DNA of 40,317 nt from the NCBI GenBank assembly GCA_945957555.1, contig CAMFLX010000025.1:1-40317 (forward strand), in the 5' to 3' direction. The notes beneath the pieces are model-generated. The model was not told the origin of the DNA, ran no database searches, and worked only from the letters and a program-made list of their open reading frames with translations. The DNA is from an uncultured Cytophagales bacterium. Its GTDB lineage: Bacteria > Bacteroidota > Bacteroidia > Cytophagales > UBA9547. Shown here piece after piece: positions 1 through 7,769 of the stretch. Made by a program: the position numbers and the translations under genes. The first letter of the stretch is position 1. Every line of letters starts with the position of its first letter.

Positions 1-32
1 AAACAAAAAGATATAAGCAATACATGTTTTTC

Positions 33-52
33 CTTATCCCGAATTGAGGTTA
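33..52 (+). repeat. 20-bp dispersed direct repeat, copy A
   Basis: A 20-bp sequence (TTATCCCGAATTGAGG core) lies just upstream of the first gene. A second copy with one base changed (G to A) lies at 2902-2921 in the same orientation. The two copies bracket the two-gene block 65-2636. This could be the remnant of a mobile-element end, a recombination target, or a shared regulatory sequence. The similarity does not extend beyond the 20 bp. Confidence 0.6.
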
Positions 53-64
53 AATTCTGAAATA

Positions 65-1990
65 ATGTTTCTTAAAACCGCTTCCATGTCCCGTATACCT
101 TTGTATTTGAGTATGCTATTTACCCTTTTCTGCAATTATGCTCAAGCTCCCAAACATGGTTCAGACTCCAGTACAATTAGACGCATTAGTAGTATCTTTA
201 CAAGGACCGAAGCCAACCTACCCCTATTCAGAAACAATAATTCTTGCGCCTACCATACAACAAGGTTGGTCATTGATGGCATCAAAAAAGGAATATTACA
301 GCCTTACTTTATATCGCCTGATGACAGACATCTCAAAAAAATGACCAAAGATGATTGGTTGGGCAGTATGGCAAAATACTACCCAGATGTTAAGAAATGG
401 AGTGCTTCGACAAACTATCAAGACAAAGATCCAAACTATTCAGATTATACCCCTCCCGATGTTTGTGTGTATAAGCAAAAGTATTACGTTTGCAATAAAC
501 CCAACAAAGGCAAGCGGCCAGACTTGTTCCTAAAAGAATATTGGTCTTCAATCAAGATCGAAGAATTTTGCGCTATGGATCTTGAACATATTGAGCTTGA
601 TATTACAGAAGAGCATCATCCAGACCATAGCATATCAGAACATGTGCATAGTATCACCTTTGGAGTAGATGCTTCAAGATCCATAAAAGGAGTGAATACT
701 CGGCAATTTAGCCTACTTTGGAAAGATTTTATCACTTTTTTAAAAACTTACCACTCTGAGACCTTATACTACAACCTTACTCGTAGTTCATGGCTCAAAA
801 AAGATGTGTGTGTTACCAACGATATCTATTGGGTTGATTACAATAACTTGCCTTTTCACTTTCTGTTGGAATCGGCAAAATTAAAAGATTTGAGTACAGG
901 TAAGTTGTACACTGTAGCAGAGCTTCGGAAACTTTATACTGATTTTCCTGACGAAAACATAAAACTTGACAACAAATCATTGAAAATCAAAATAACACCC
1001 AGAGGTAGTAAAAGCACTGTTTACGAAATGCCCGTTAAAGACTTTGAGCAAGCCATTAAAGATAGTTTATCATTGTTCAAAACCACGATTTGCACCTTGG
1101 CAGAAGCTTGGGAAAAGCGCCTGTTCACTTGTGAAAATGCTTCGGACTATGGTATGGACGAAGATTCTTTCTTAAAGGACGGTATGATCAGTAAAAATGG
1201 GAAATTCATTTCCAACCAAAAAGCAGATACTTTGTGCAAACCAGGCCTCAAGCCTTCTTTCATAAAGGCGAAGCCGATTGCCCCACAAAAGCTTTCCACA
1301 GAAGTTCTTGAAGAAATAGACTTAAGGGTTAAAGCCAATGCGGCTTTGACTTCTGGCCTTGTTCCTTTACAGTCGCTGGTTACTGAATATGTTTTAAACG
1401 GGAAGCTTCGAAGCATTTGCCTGTACGACACTGTACAACAAAAGCAACTGCTTCCCAAAACTGCTTTCAAAGAAAAAAACTTTGAATCAATCGCACAGGT
1501 TAAGGAAAGATTGAAAAAACGAATACTGGATTTCAACAAAGACTACGATTATGTAAAGGGTGAAGTGGTAGCGTTTGAAGGACTAAATTATATGGCTACC
1601 AAAGACACCAAGGGAGTTGTCCCCAACCATGACGGAGTCCTTTTATTAAAAGTTTGGGAACCAACGAACTCCTTATCTTGCGAACCAGAACAATTATTAT
1701 TGATCAATATACATTCTACTCAAACTTGGGATCATCAGGAGCACTCATTAGCAAACTATCAATTAAACTTTTTGGAATTCATATTGCCTCAAGGCTGCTG
1801 TAATGCCCCTGTCCAATATCCCATTATTACGGTTGCATGGAAAGACGTGAAGCCATTGTTCTTAGCCGATAGCAGAGCGGTCACCTTCCTCAATGAAACC
1901 AAAACGAACTATGTGGATATTCTCGAATCGCGCAATGTAGAGTCTTGGTTTTTAAAAACAGGGGTTATTGAGAAATATAAGCCGTTTTAA
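65..1990 (+). CDS. Large exported protein of unknown function with two possible carbohydrate-binding-like modules
   Basis: I do not recognise this protein. From ATG 65 it is 641 residues; ATG 86 is equally plausible because a signal peptide ending in Ala-Gln-Ala starts there. A TTG at 44 lies inside the upstream 20-bp repeat and is unlikely. Two segments (about residues 126-165 and 494-531, counting from ATG 65) share a pattern of a short VxVxxxxYY/NYxAxxxxxGxxP strand followed by a tryptophan, which resembles small CBM5/12-type binding modules. A stretch near residues 65-105, with GIxxGxLxxY then DDxxLxxMT, weakly recalls the gliding/secretion protein GldN. Both resemblances are inference. 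The cysteines would suit a periplasmic or extracellular location. It is followed 67 bp later by another exported protein on the same strand, and the pair is flanked by direct repeats. Confidence 0.7.
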   Translation: MFLKTASMSRIPLYLSMLFTLFCNYAQAPKHGSDSSTIRRISSIFTRTEANLPLFRNNNSCAYHTTRLVIDGIKKGILQPYFISPDDRHLKKMTKDDWLGSMAKYYPDVKKWSASTNYQDKDPNYSDYTPPDVCVYKQKYYVCNKPNKGKRPDLFLKEYWSSIKIEEFCAMDLEHIELDITEEHHPDHSISEHVHSITFGVDASRSIKGVNTRQFSLLWKDFITFLKTYHSETLYYNLTRSSWLKKDVCVTNDIYWVDYNNLPFHFLLESAKLKDLSTGKLYTVAELRKLYTDFPDENIKLDNKSLKIKITPRGSKSTVYEMPVKDFEQAIKDSLSLFKTTICTLAEAWEKRLFTCENASDYGMDEDSFLKDGMISKNGKFISNQKADTLCKPGLKPSFIKAKPIAPQKLSTEVLEEIDLRVKANAALTSGLVPLQSLVTEYVLNGKLRSICLYDTVQQKQLLPKTAFKEKNFESIAQVKERLKKRILDFNKDYDYVKGEVVAFEGLNYMATKDTKGVVPNHDGVLLLKVWEPTNSLSCEPEQLLLINIHSTQTWDHQEHSLANYQLNFLEFILPQGCCNAPVQYPIITVAWKDVKPLFLADSRAVTFLNETKTNYVDILESRNVESWFLKTGVIEKYKPF

Positions 1991-2057
1991 AATTCAAGAA
2001 CCGCGTTCCATCTATTGCATTTCCTAAATTTTAAATCCATATTTGAACAAAAAACAT

Positions 2058-2636
2058 ATGAGAAAAACAACTTTACTCGCATTCATTATCAGTTCTGTAT
2101 TATGTATGGCCTCGCCAGTCATTTTTTATAACAGTTATGCAGACTACAAAGCCAAAAAGGGAGATAACAAGGGAGAGTTTAAAAAACTATCCATCTCCGA
2201 TACAAGAACAAGCCTTTTGGTAATACAAAATGACAAAAAGAAGGAGTATAACCACAAAGATTTAGAAAAGCTTTGGGGCTTTGAAATGGATGGAGTGTTG
2301 TTTAGACACAATGGAGGCAATTTATATGAAGTTTTGTACCTCGGAGAAAAAGTTACTGTATACGAGTCTGCTTTAAACAGAATGAACGCGATTAATGAAG
2401 GCAAAGCTTATACACCTGGCTCAGCAAAATATGATTTGATCTCTTTTTGCGCTGGTAATGAAGGAGAAGTAGCATTGCTACTTGCCACCATGAAGGGTAA
2501 AATCAAAGAAAACCTCAGAAAACAATTCCCACAATTTTCCAACATATTTGATTGCATGGAAAATCTCTATAAAGACAAGGACAGCTATACTACTATGAAA
2601 GCTGTTAAATGCTTTCAAGATTTTGACAAGAAATAG
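2058..2636 (+). CDS. Exported protein of unknown function (192 aa)
   Basis: The start at ATG 2058 gives a clean signal peptide (MRKTTLLAFI then a small-residue cleavage region near Met-Ala-Ser). An in-frame TTG at 2043 overlaps a CATATTTG sequence that looks like a near-consensus -7 box, so the ATG is preferred. The mature part is hydrophilic and lysine-rich, about 170 residues. It has a recognisable central pattern (WGF, then a GxLFRHNGG loop and a YxVLYLGEK strand) that I associate with small exported Bacteroidota proteins of unknown role. Two cysteines (in CAGN and DCME) may form a disulfide. It follows the 65-1990 gene on the same strand and may be cotranscribed. A stable hairpin follows 12 bp after the stop codon. 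Confidence 0.75.
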   Translation: MRKTTLLAFIISSVLCMASPVIFYNSYADYKAKKGDNKGEFKKLSISDTRTSLLVIQNDKKKEYNHKDLEKLWGFEMDGVLFRHNGGNLYEVLYLGEKVTVYESALNRMNAINEGKAYTPGSAKYDLISFCAGNEGEVALLLATMKGKIKENLRKQFPQFSNIFDCMENLYKDKDSYTTMKAVKCFQDFDKK

Positions 2637-2648
2637 TTAGTAGCATCT

Positions 2649-2685
2649 CAACACTTATAAGGCCATGAGCGCTTTATGAGTGTTG
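2649..2685. repeat. Inverted repeat after the 2058-2636 gene
   Basis: CAACACTTATAA (2649-2660) pairs with TTATGAGTGTTG (2674-2685). This gives a 12-bp stem with one G-U position and a 13-nt loop. There is no T-run on either side, so it is a poor intrinsic terminator. It may still protect or end the transcript. Confidence 0.6.
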
Positions 2686-2793
2686 AAAATTAAGCACATA
2701 AGTCCGCCTTCCATTATTTTGGAGCTATTCCTGATATTTCACCTAATAGCTTCAGAAAATCTTCAGTATCGTCGCAACGGTCATCTATAAAAC

Positions 2794-2850
2794 AAATCTA
2801 TCCGCATTTTGCGCACAGGCCCACCCCGCCCTTTCCATGCGGATAGATTT
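2794..2850. repeat. Perfect 14-bp inverted repeat with 29-nt GC-rich loop
   Basis: AAATCTATCCGCAT (2794-2807) is exactly complementary to ATGCGGATAGATTT (2837-2850). The 29-nt loop is rich in C and contains a CACCCCGCCC stretch. It is not followed by a T-run. It could be a small palindromic mobile element (REP or MITE-like), a structured RNA, or an element end. Confidence 0.65.
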
Positions 2851-2901
2851 CACACCTTTCCTGCTTTTCTCGTCCGTGGGACCTTGGCTCATAACTAGTC
2901 A

Positions 2902-2921
2902 CTTATCCCAAATTGAGGTTA
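2902..2921 (+). repeat. 20-bp dispersed direct repeat, copy B
   Basis: It matches 33-52 at 19 of 20 positions, in the same orientation, and also lies upstream of a gene for an exported protein (3000-4205). Confidence 0.6.
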
Positions 2922-2999
2922 TACACAAATGAGTAAAAGAATCCATGGGTTTTGATTTTTAAACGACATTTATTATTTTCGTTTGATATTTTTCCATCC

Positions 3000-4205
3000 A
3001 TGAAGAAAACGCTCTGTTTGTTAAAAGTTGCCCTTATTTCTATAATAATAGTTTTTTCCCAGTCCTGTAAGAAGAAAGATGACGTAAAGAAAAACGATCC
3101 CAATACTTCGGTCATGGTATCGCAGGCCAATGGTTTTGAGTATGTTGGAGCATTTGAGGAAAACCAGTATCCATATTATGAGTTTCCGGCAGTATTTCAT
3201 ATTGACGATTATCAAAATAATGACAGGGTATTAGTCATGACTCAAAATGCCAAAAATAATCCTCCAAGAAGAATTAGATGGTATATTTTAAACTATCAAA
3301 ATGGAGTCATTACGCAATCGTATTACCCAAACGATGGCTTTGGTACCGACTGGGGTAATAATATGATTTTTACATTTGATCATGAAAACTTCAAGCTACA
3401 ATCTTGGCATACCATTGACCGATATTTTTATCAAGTTGACCCAGATACGAAAAGGACATCTTATGTTATAGCAAATGGTACTTCGACCAATTATGTGCCA
3501 CCCAAAATCATAAAGAATCATTTATTGAGAGGAATTAGTGAAATATCTATTTGGCCCTACAACACTTTGAGTCAACAAGATGAACCCCAATATTTACTTA
3601 CGGGAGAACTCAGCGCTATGCAAGTAGTTGATTACTTTATAGAAGAGGCTAACTATGAGTCTCAAAAGGCAAACAGCATATACACAGGTTATTTTTATCC
3701 TACATTGGCAGGCAATTGGATAGGAGTAGGCCAAGGCAGTAAAAGCTTGGATACACTGTTAATTAGCAATGGAGCACCATCTAATTACAATTTGGGATTA
3801 TGTAAAACCTATATTGAAAAAGTTGGGAATAAACTCTATTTGGTGTTTATAAAAAACAAGTCGACTTCTTTATATGGCGACCAAGATTTGAGCATGTATG
3901 AACTCACTATTGGAGAAAACATATTGAGACCATTGTTTGTAAACATGGATTTGCCACCTGATGAAAATTTTGAAATTAAGGCTCTAAGAAATGGTAAATT
4001 GATATTTTATCCTACCGCCAACGCCGCAGACCCTACACCATATACAATATCATCATTGGGAATAAAAGAAACGTTTTCGCTGCCTGTATTAAATAATGCT
4101 TCTATTCAACGACATATCTTTGGTAAAAAATATCTATACCTGACCTTATCGAATAGTGGTGGTGAAAAGCGTTTGGAATTTTATAAAAAAGATCTGTTTA
4201 AATGA
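3000..4205 (+). CDS. Lipoprotein of unknown function, coupled to an Omp28-like lipoprotein
   Basis: The start at ATG 3000 gives a short basic N-terminus (MKKTLC), a hydrophobic stretch and a lipobox-like FSQSC with the lipidated cysteine at residue 23. A lysine- and aspartate-rich linker follows, as in Bacteroidota surface lipoproteins. An upstream TTG at 2952 would add 16 residues and spoil the signal, so it is rejected. The 401-residue protein has many aromatic and beta-strand-like segments, suggesting a beta-propeller or beta-sandwich fold, but I recognise no family. TATTTTTC at 2987-2994, only 5 bp before the ATG, is close to a -7 element. Its stop codon overlaps the ATG of the next gene (ATGA), so the two lipoproteins are probably made together and may act as partners at the outer membrane. 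Confidence 0.75.
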   Translation: MKKTLCLLKVALISIIIVFSQSCKKKDDVKKNDPNTSVMVSQANGFEYVGAFEENQYPYYEFPAVFHIDDYQNNDRVLVMTQNAKNNPPRRIRWYILNYQNGVITQSYYPNDGFGTDWGNNMIFTFDHENFKLQSWHTIDRYFYQVDPDTKRTSYVIANGTSTNYVPPKIIKNHLLRGISEISIWPYNTLSQQDEPQYLLTGELSAMQVVDYFIEEANYESQKANSIYTGYFYPTLAGNWIGVGQGSKSLDTLLISNGAPSNYNLGLCKTYIEKVGNKLYLVFIKNKSTSLYGDQDLSMYELTIGENILRPLFVNMDLPPDENFEIKALRNGKLIFYPTANAADPTPYTISSLGIKETFSLPVLNNASIQRHIFGKKYLYLTLSNSGGEKRLEFYKKDLFK

Positions 4206-5026
4206 TGAAGTCGGTAAAGCTTATATTGTTGGCCAACTTGATGCTGGCTTTGGTTACTTGCAAAAAGAAAACAGTGGATAGCCCCAAAATGTCAGTCGTT
4301 CCAAAAATAGAGGCTGTAATATTTAGTTTTGGTAACTCAAGCGATAGTTTGACAGGGCAATATTTGAGGCCTGTAATGGATTCCTTAAGGTTGATGTATC
4401 CTGAAATCGTAGTTTTGAATGCACACTTAAATCATCTAAATGGTAAAAAAGACTCTTTGAGTAATCCAGATTCAGAAGAGTTTGCTTATCTGTATAACAT
4501 TGATGCTTCAAACGATAGTGCTAACGGAATTCCCTACGCATATTTTAACTGCGATGGCTACATTGGAGGGATGAAACATGGTGGTATTAAATTTAAAGAT
4601 ATTGAGGCAAGTATCAAATGGGCAAGGGAAACCAAAACAGCTTTTATTGATTATAACATAGTTTCTACAGTGACCAATAACCAACTAAAAGTTAATGTGA
4701 ACTTCAAAACCCTGCAAGACTTATACATTCCTACCTACTTTTCAGTGATATTGACTGAAGACAATGTTTTTGAAGTCCAAAAAAACGACAAAGGAATTCA
4801 AAAAAATGTCCATCATGATGTCCTTAGAAAAGCAATTACCAATGTAAAAGGCGATATTGTTCAAAAAACTATAGCCAAAGATGTTTCAGCAACTTTTACA
4901 TGCCAAACTACACTTGATAGCAATTGGAAAAAAGAAAACATGAAAGTAAATGTAATTGTATGGTACAGCGATAATATCTATGGAAAAATGGTACATTATG
5001 GAAAGCGTGTTGCTTTAAATAATTAA
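4202..5026 (+). CDS. Omp28-related lipoprotein without thioredoxin-type cysteines
   Basis: The ATG at 4202 overlaps the previous stop; ATG 4205 is the next codon and is also possible. The N-terminus is a lipoprotein signal ending in LVTC (Cys20). The rest fits the Omp28-related family as I remember it: a thioredoxin-like N-terminal half (strand AVIFSF, a helix, then strand IVVLNAHLN), a YFNCDGYIGG loop, and a C-terminal beta domain containing the VHHDVLRKAI motif. In the usual family the first loop carries a CxxC pair. Here that loop reads SFGNSSDSLTG with no cysteine, so redox activity is not expected and a binding or structural role is more likely. The protein is 274 residues. It lies directly downstream of, and is coupled to, the 3000-4205 lipoprotein. 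Family assignment is moderate. Confidence 0.7.
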   Translation: MMKSVKLILLANLMLALVTCKKKTVDSPKMSVVPKIEAVIFSFGNSSDSLTGQYLRPVMDSLRLMYPEIVVLNAHLNHLNGKKDSLSNPDSEEFAYLYNIDASNDSANGIPYAYFNCDGYIGGMKHGGIKFKDIEASIKWARETKTAFIDYNIVSTVTNNQLKVNVNFKTLQDLYIPTYFSVILTEDNVFEVQKNDKGIQKNVHHDVLRKAITNVKGDIVQKTIAKDVSATFTCQTTLDSNWKKENMKVNVIVWYSDNIYGKMVHYGKRVALNN

Positions 5027-5106
5027 ATCACTTTTTTATATTGTTAAAGTTCATAGTTTTTGATGATTTTAGATCTGATCTTTACAGAATCAGGGTTAGC
5101 TTGTGA

Positions 5107-5256
5107 TTAAAAAGACGAATACCCAATAGTTTCAACAGTATCTGCTGAAAAGTCTTTACTTGTATCTGAAACTAAAGTGTCTGCCTCCTCAGAAACAAGT
5201 TCCTGCGCAGAAGCAAGTATAGGGAAGAGAAATAATATAATGAGAATGCGAGGCAT
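5107..5256 (-). CDS. Small secreted peptide (about 49 aa)
   Basis: Starting at ATG 5256, the product has a convincing signal peptide (MPRILIILFLFPILASAQ) and an acidic mature tail of about 31 residues rich in Glu, Asp, Ser and Thr. An upstream in-frame start at 5292 would put 12 residues before the signal sequence and is less likely. TATATTTA at 5305-5312 (read on the minus strand) resembles a -7 box and would give a leader of about 45 nt. The gene lies downstream of the kinase-like gene on the same strand, with a gap of about 70 bp. Function is unknown; the signal peptide is the only strong reason to believe it is real. Confidence 0.45.
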   Translation of the reverse strand: MPRILIILFLFPILASAQELVSEEADTLVSDTSKDFSADTVETIGYSSF

Positions 5257-5325
5257 AGAGAATATTCCATAAAAGTGAATGGTATATGTCAACGTAGTCG
5301 GAACTAAATATATTAAAAAAAGGAA

Positions 5326-5850
5326 CTATCTATTCAGAAAATACTCTTCAAAGATCTTCAATTCTTCCATTTCTTGAGCTACATACTTTTGAAACAGCCT
5401 GTCCCCGACCTGACTTTGAAGCGCTGAAATACCTACATCAATAAGCCTTAGTCCCTTATCTGTCAGGAATATATTATCAAATCTATCGCCTCCAATATTA
5501 GAAGGTCTCTTTAAGTCCCTGTGAACAAAACCCGCTTTGTGTAAGTCTTCCAATTCGGAAGTAAAAACGTCTAACCAAAGCTCCCTAATCGAAACTTCAT
5601 AGGCTCTGTAATCCATAGGATAAAGTCGCTCCATTACCAACATGTCGCTGTTAAGCTCGTCATTAGAATCTAATCGAATGAATTTTACAATTAGATCATT
5701 GATTCCGTTGGCAAACTTCATTTTCTCGGCCTCTGAGCCAATATCGGAACGTGTATCTCCCAAAAATACTTTACCCACCTCCGTAGGGGTGATGGCGATT
5801 ACAGTATTATTGGCTCCAGACGATAATGTTCTAGGATATTTCTTTGTCAT
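5326..5850 (-). CDS. Very small protein-kinase-like protein
   Basis: The start at ATG 5850 (174 aa) is chosen because a TATATTTG promoter element lies at 5869-5876, inside the alternative longer reading. Kinase landmarks are visible in order. A glycine-loop-like SSGANNTVIAI comes first, then a lysine in VGKVFLG (Lys27) and a glutamate-containing helix. A hinge with MERLYP follows, then the catalytic loop HRDLKRPSN (His110, Asp112, Asn118). Last is IDVG (Asp138) in place of DFG. The C-lobe after this is only about 35 residues, far shorter than a standard kinase, so this is a minimal or atypical member, perhaps related to small-molecule or lipid-A-sugar kinases. It lies downstream of the acyltransferase gene but has its own promoter. 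Kinase fold is likely; substrate is unknown. Confidence 0.65.
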   Translation of the reverse strand: MTKKYPRTLSSGANNTVIAITPTEVGKVFLGDTRSDIGSEAEKMKFANGINDLIVKFIRLDSNDELNSDMLVMERLYPMDYRAYEVSIRELWLDVFTSELEDLHKAGFVHRDLKRPSNIGGDRFDNIFLTDKGLRLIDVGISALQSQVGDRLFQKYVAQEMEELKIFEEYFLNR

Positions 5851-5868
5851 TGAAAATATTGATTGAAA

Positions 5869-5903
5869 CAAATATAATCGAATCCATTGATAATTACTCA
5901 AAA
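5869..5903 (-). promoter_or_regulatory. Promoter of the kinase-like gene
   Basis: On the minus strand, TATATTTG (5876-5869) matches the Bacteroidota -7 consensus TAnnTTTG exactly. TTTTG at 5903-5899 sits 22 bp upstream as a -33 element. Transcription would begin about 12 nt before ATG 5850. Confidence 0.55.
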
Positions 5904-5939
5904 TAGTTCTTTCATCCACTCATCGACTCGACGAGCCCT

Positions 5940-6986
5940 TTACTTAAACTTAACTAGTCCTCCCAGCCATTTTCCAGTGGGGACTTCTATGTATTTGTGG
6001 ATCAAAAAGGCGATAGTGACAATGATCAGGAGTGTAGTGCCACAGGCTGACCAGTATGAGAAGTGGTACCACTTCATAAATATGGGTATGAGTACCCATA
6101 ACCCCAAAAACTGATGGATCAAATACATAGGATAAGAGATCTTGCCTAGAAACAAAAAAGGCTTTTGAGCGATAAAGTTTAACCCTTGTTTTACGAAAAG
6201 TGTAAAAAGACCATAATACAAACTCATTGCAATGATATATTTCCCAAACGATATATAGCTATGACTACGACCTCCATCGTCAAACAAAATGAGTTGAACT
6301 GTAAAACTGGCCAAGAGTAATAGAACTCTTTGGTTGCTAAAGCCCTCCTTCATTCCTAAGTAAAACAAAACCCCGGCATAAAACACTGGAAAATGGTTCA
6401 GAATGGGGAAATGGGTACTCAAGAAACCAAATAGGGAAGGTAAGTGTGCATGCCAATTATCAAGGCCATATAAGCTACAAAAAATAAGAATGCCCAAGCC
6501 GATGAGTTCAAAGTTCTTTAGTTGTTTAAGCCGATAGAGTAACAACATGATCGCATAAAACTGCAACTCGACGATCATGGTCCAGTAGGGGCCGTCGAGG
6601 TCTTTTTGCCCAAACCAAGTTTGAAACATAGTCATATTGGCCAAAAACCGAGTAAAAAAGGGGATGTAACTAGGGCTCTTTGAGTCGTAAAAGTAAAACA
6701 ATAGACTTCCTGTTAGCAACATACAAAACCAATAAGTCGGGTAAAGCCTCACAAAACGTTTCCAAACAAACTCTTGCCAATATTTGATGCGATCCAAACT
6801 AAAGAAGATCACAAAGCCGCTCATCAGAAAGAAAATATCTACACAAGTCACACCCCAATAGAAGCCCAAAGCGGCCTGAGGTCTCCGTAGCGTGAAGTGA
6901 AACATAAGTACTGCTAAGGCTGCTATCCCCCTGAGCGCATCCAAGGCTTCGAATCTATGCGCAGTATGGACCGTTTTATCTGACAT
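5940..6986 (-). CDS. Acyltransferase family 3 (OafA-like) membrane protein
   Basis: This 348-residue protein belongs to the acyltransferase-3 family, inner-membrane enzymes that O-acylate sugars of lipopolysaccharide, exopolysaccharide, peptidoglycan or small molecules. The N-terminus carries the hallmark LDALRGIAALAVLMFHF with the conserved Arg19 and His30, followed by KRFVRLYPTYW, the second family motif. About ten hydrophobic helices follow, ending in a short cytoplasmic tail (KYIEVPTGKWL). The length is typical for members lacking an extra SGNH domain. The gene stands alone with its own TATTTTTG promoter element. The acceptor cannot be read from the sequence; the absence of polysaccharide genes next to it leaves the target open. 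Confidence 0.9.
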   Translation of the reverse strand: MSDKTVHTAHRFEALDALRGIAALAVLMFHFTLRRPQAALGFYWGVTCVDIFFLMSGFVIFFSLDRIKYWQEFVWKRFVRLYPTYWFCMLLTGSLLFYFYDSKSPSYIPFFTRFLANMTMFQTWFGQKDLDGPYWTMIVELQFYAIMLLLYRLKQLKNFELIGLGILIFCSLYGLDNWHAHLPSLFGFLSTHFPILNHFPVFYAGVLFYLGMKEGFSNQRVLLLLASFTVQLILFDDGGRSHSYISFGKYIIAMSLYYGLFTLFVKQGLNFIAQKPFLFLGKISYPMYLIHQFLGLWVLIPIFMKWYHFSYWSACGTTLLIIVTIAFLIHKYIEVPTGKWLGGLVKFK

Positions 6987-7005
6987 GATGATACATTTGT
7001 AAACC

Positions 7006-7013
7006 CAAAAATA
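7006..7013 (-). promoter_or_regulatory. -7 element of the acyltransferase gene
   Basis: TATTTTTG read on the minus strand fits TAnnTTTG and ends 19 bp before ATG 6986. No clear -33 element was assigned. Confidence 0.4.
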
Positions 7014-7160
7014 GAAGCTGTGGTGTTAAAATCCCAACCTATACGTTTATTCTTTCAGAGTACTAAAATCAAATCACAGGTGCTTGCTCCTTCTTACTTT
7101 ATTTTATAGCAGGAGAACTTGACTTCATGCGAATTTTAATTATTTTGCAATAAAAACACC

Positions 7161-7742
7161 ATGCAAAAACTGCTCTTCGCTCTCATACTTTTGTGTTCCT
7201 CCATAAGTTTAAGTGCCAAAACCAAAGAACTTGACCTCTTGTCCAATGGACGAAAACTCACTTACAGAATTTCTTTCAAGGGTGAGGAGTACGAGTACAT
7301 CGTTCGCATCAAAAAAGATAACAAAAGTACCTCATTTGACTACAGCATTTCTGGAGGGTCAAACATTTTGTCAGGATTTGTTTCCTACAAGGAGAAATTC
7401 AAATATGTAGCTGTGGATGGGGTGGCGATCCCTGGATTTTCAGGTACAGGGGCTTTTGAACCTTATATCTTGATCGATTGCAATATCAACAATACGATTG
7501 CAAAGGCAAAATATACCGATAGTATCGCTGTTAAAGTAAATAAGGAGAATTATATGCTTACCAAAGGAGGAAGCGATGGTTTTAATGTAGGCGATGACAA
7601 TGAGGTAAGAGCACTGTATTGTTCCTTAATTCAAAATGAGGCTACAGGAGAATTGGTGTTGGGAACAGGTGTCAACAAAGGTATCATCCTTGATATCAAC
7701 TTTGGAAACAAGTTTAAGATGCGACTCGTTAAAGTCGAATAA
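7161..7742 (+). CDS. Exported protein of unknown function (193 aa)
   Basis: A clear signal peptide (MQKLLFALILLCSS, cleaved after Leu-Ser-Ala) precedes about 170 residues of predicted beta-strand-rich sequence. It contains regularly spaced Gly and aromatic residues (GRKLTYRISFKG, YSISGGSNILSGFVSY) and no lipobox. I do not recognise a family; it is probably a periplasmic or secreted beta-sandwich protein. A TATTTTG sequence just before the gene is one base short of the -7 consensus. It is monocistronic: the upstream gene is divergent, and the 180 bp downstream contain a tandem repeat and no gene on the same strand. Confidence 0.7.
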   Translation: MQKLLFALILLCSSISLSAKTKELDLLSNGRKLTYRISFKGEEYEYIVRIKKDNKSTSFDYSISGGSNILSGFVSYKEKFKYVAVDGVAIPGFSGTGAFEPYILIDCNINNTIAKAKYTDSIAVKVNKENYMLTKGGSDGFNVGDDNEVRALYCSLIQNEATGELVLGTGVNKGIILDINFGNKFKMRLVKVE

Positions 7743-7769
7743 AGCTGGCTAAAGAACCCTCGTGGGATC

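Larger units (their letters stand above)
2637..2999. other. 363-bp non-coding region with two hairpins and a repeat copy
   Basis: No credible ORF. It contains a 12-bp imperfect inverted repeat (2649-2685), a perfect 14-bp inverted repeat with a GC-rich loop (2794-2850) and copy B of the 20-bp direct repeat (2902-2921). Local GC content between 2800 and 2880 is well above that of the neighbouring genes, which suggests foreign or element-derived DNA. Confidence 0.6.

Noticed and set aside
1147-1539. 130-codon ORF on the minus strand
   Set aside because: It lies wholly inside the 65-1990 gene, has no promoter or domain, and its composition looks like the complement of a coding strand.
2640-2690. 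Integron attC-like site
   Set aside because: The hairpin has TCTCAAC and GTTGAAA at its ends, close to the RYYYAAC/GTTRRRY boxes, but one required base is wrong in each. There is no second copy after the neighbouring gene and no integrase is in view.
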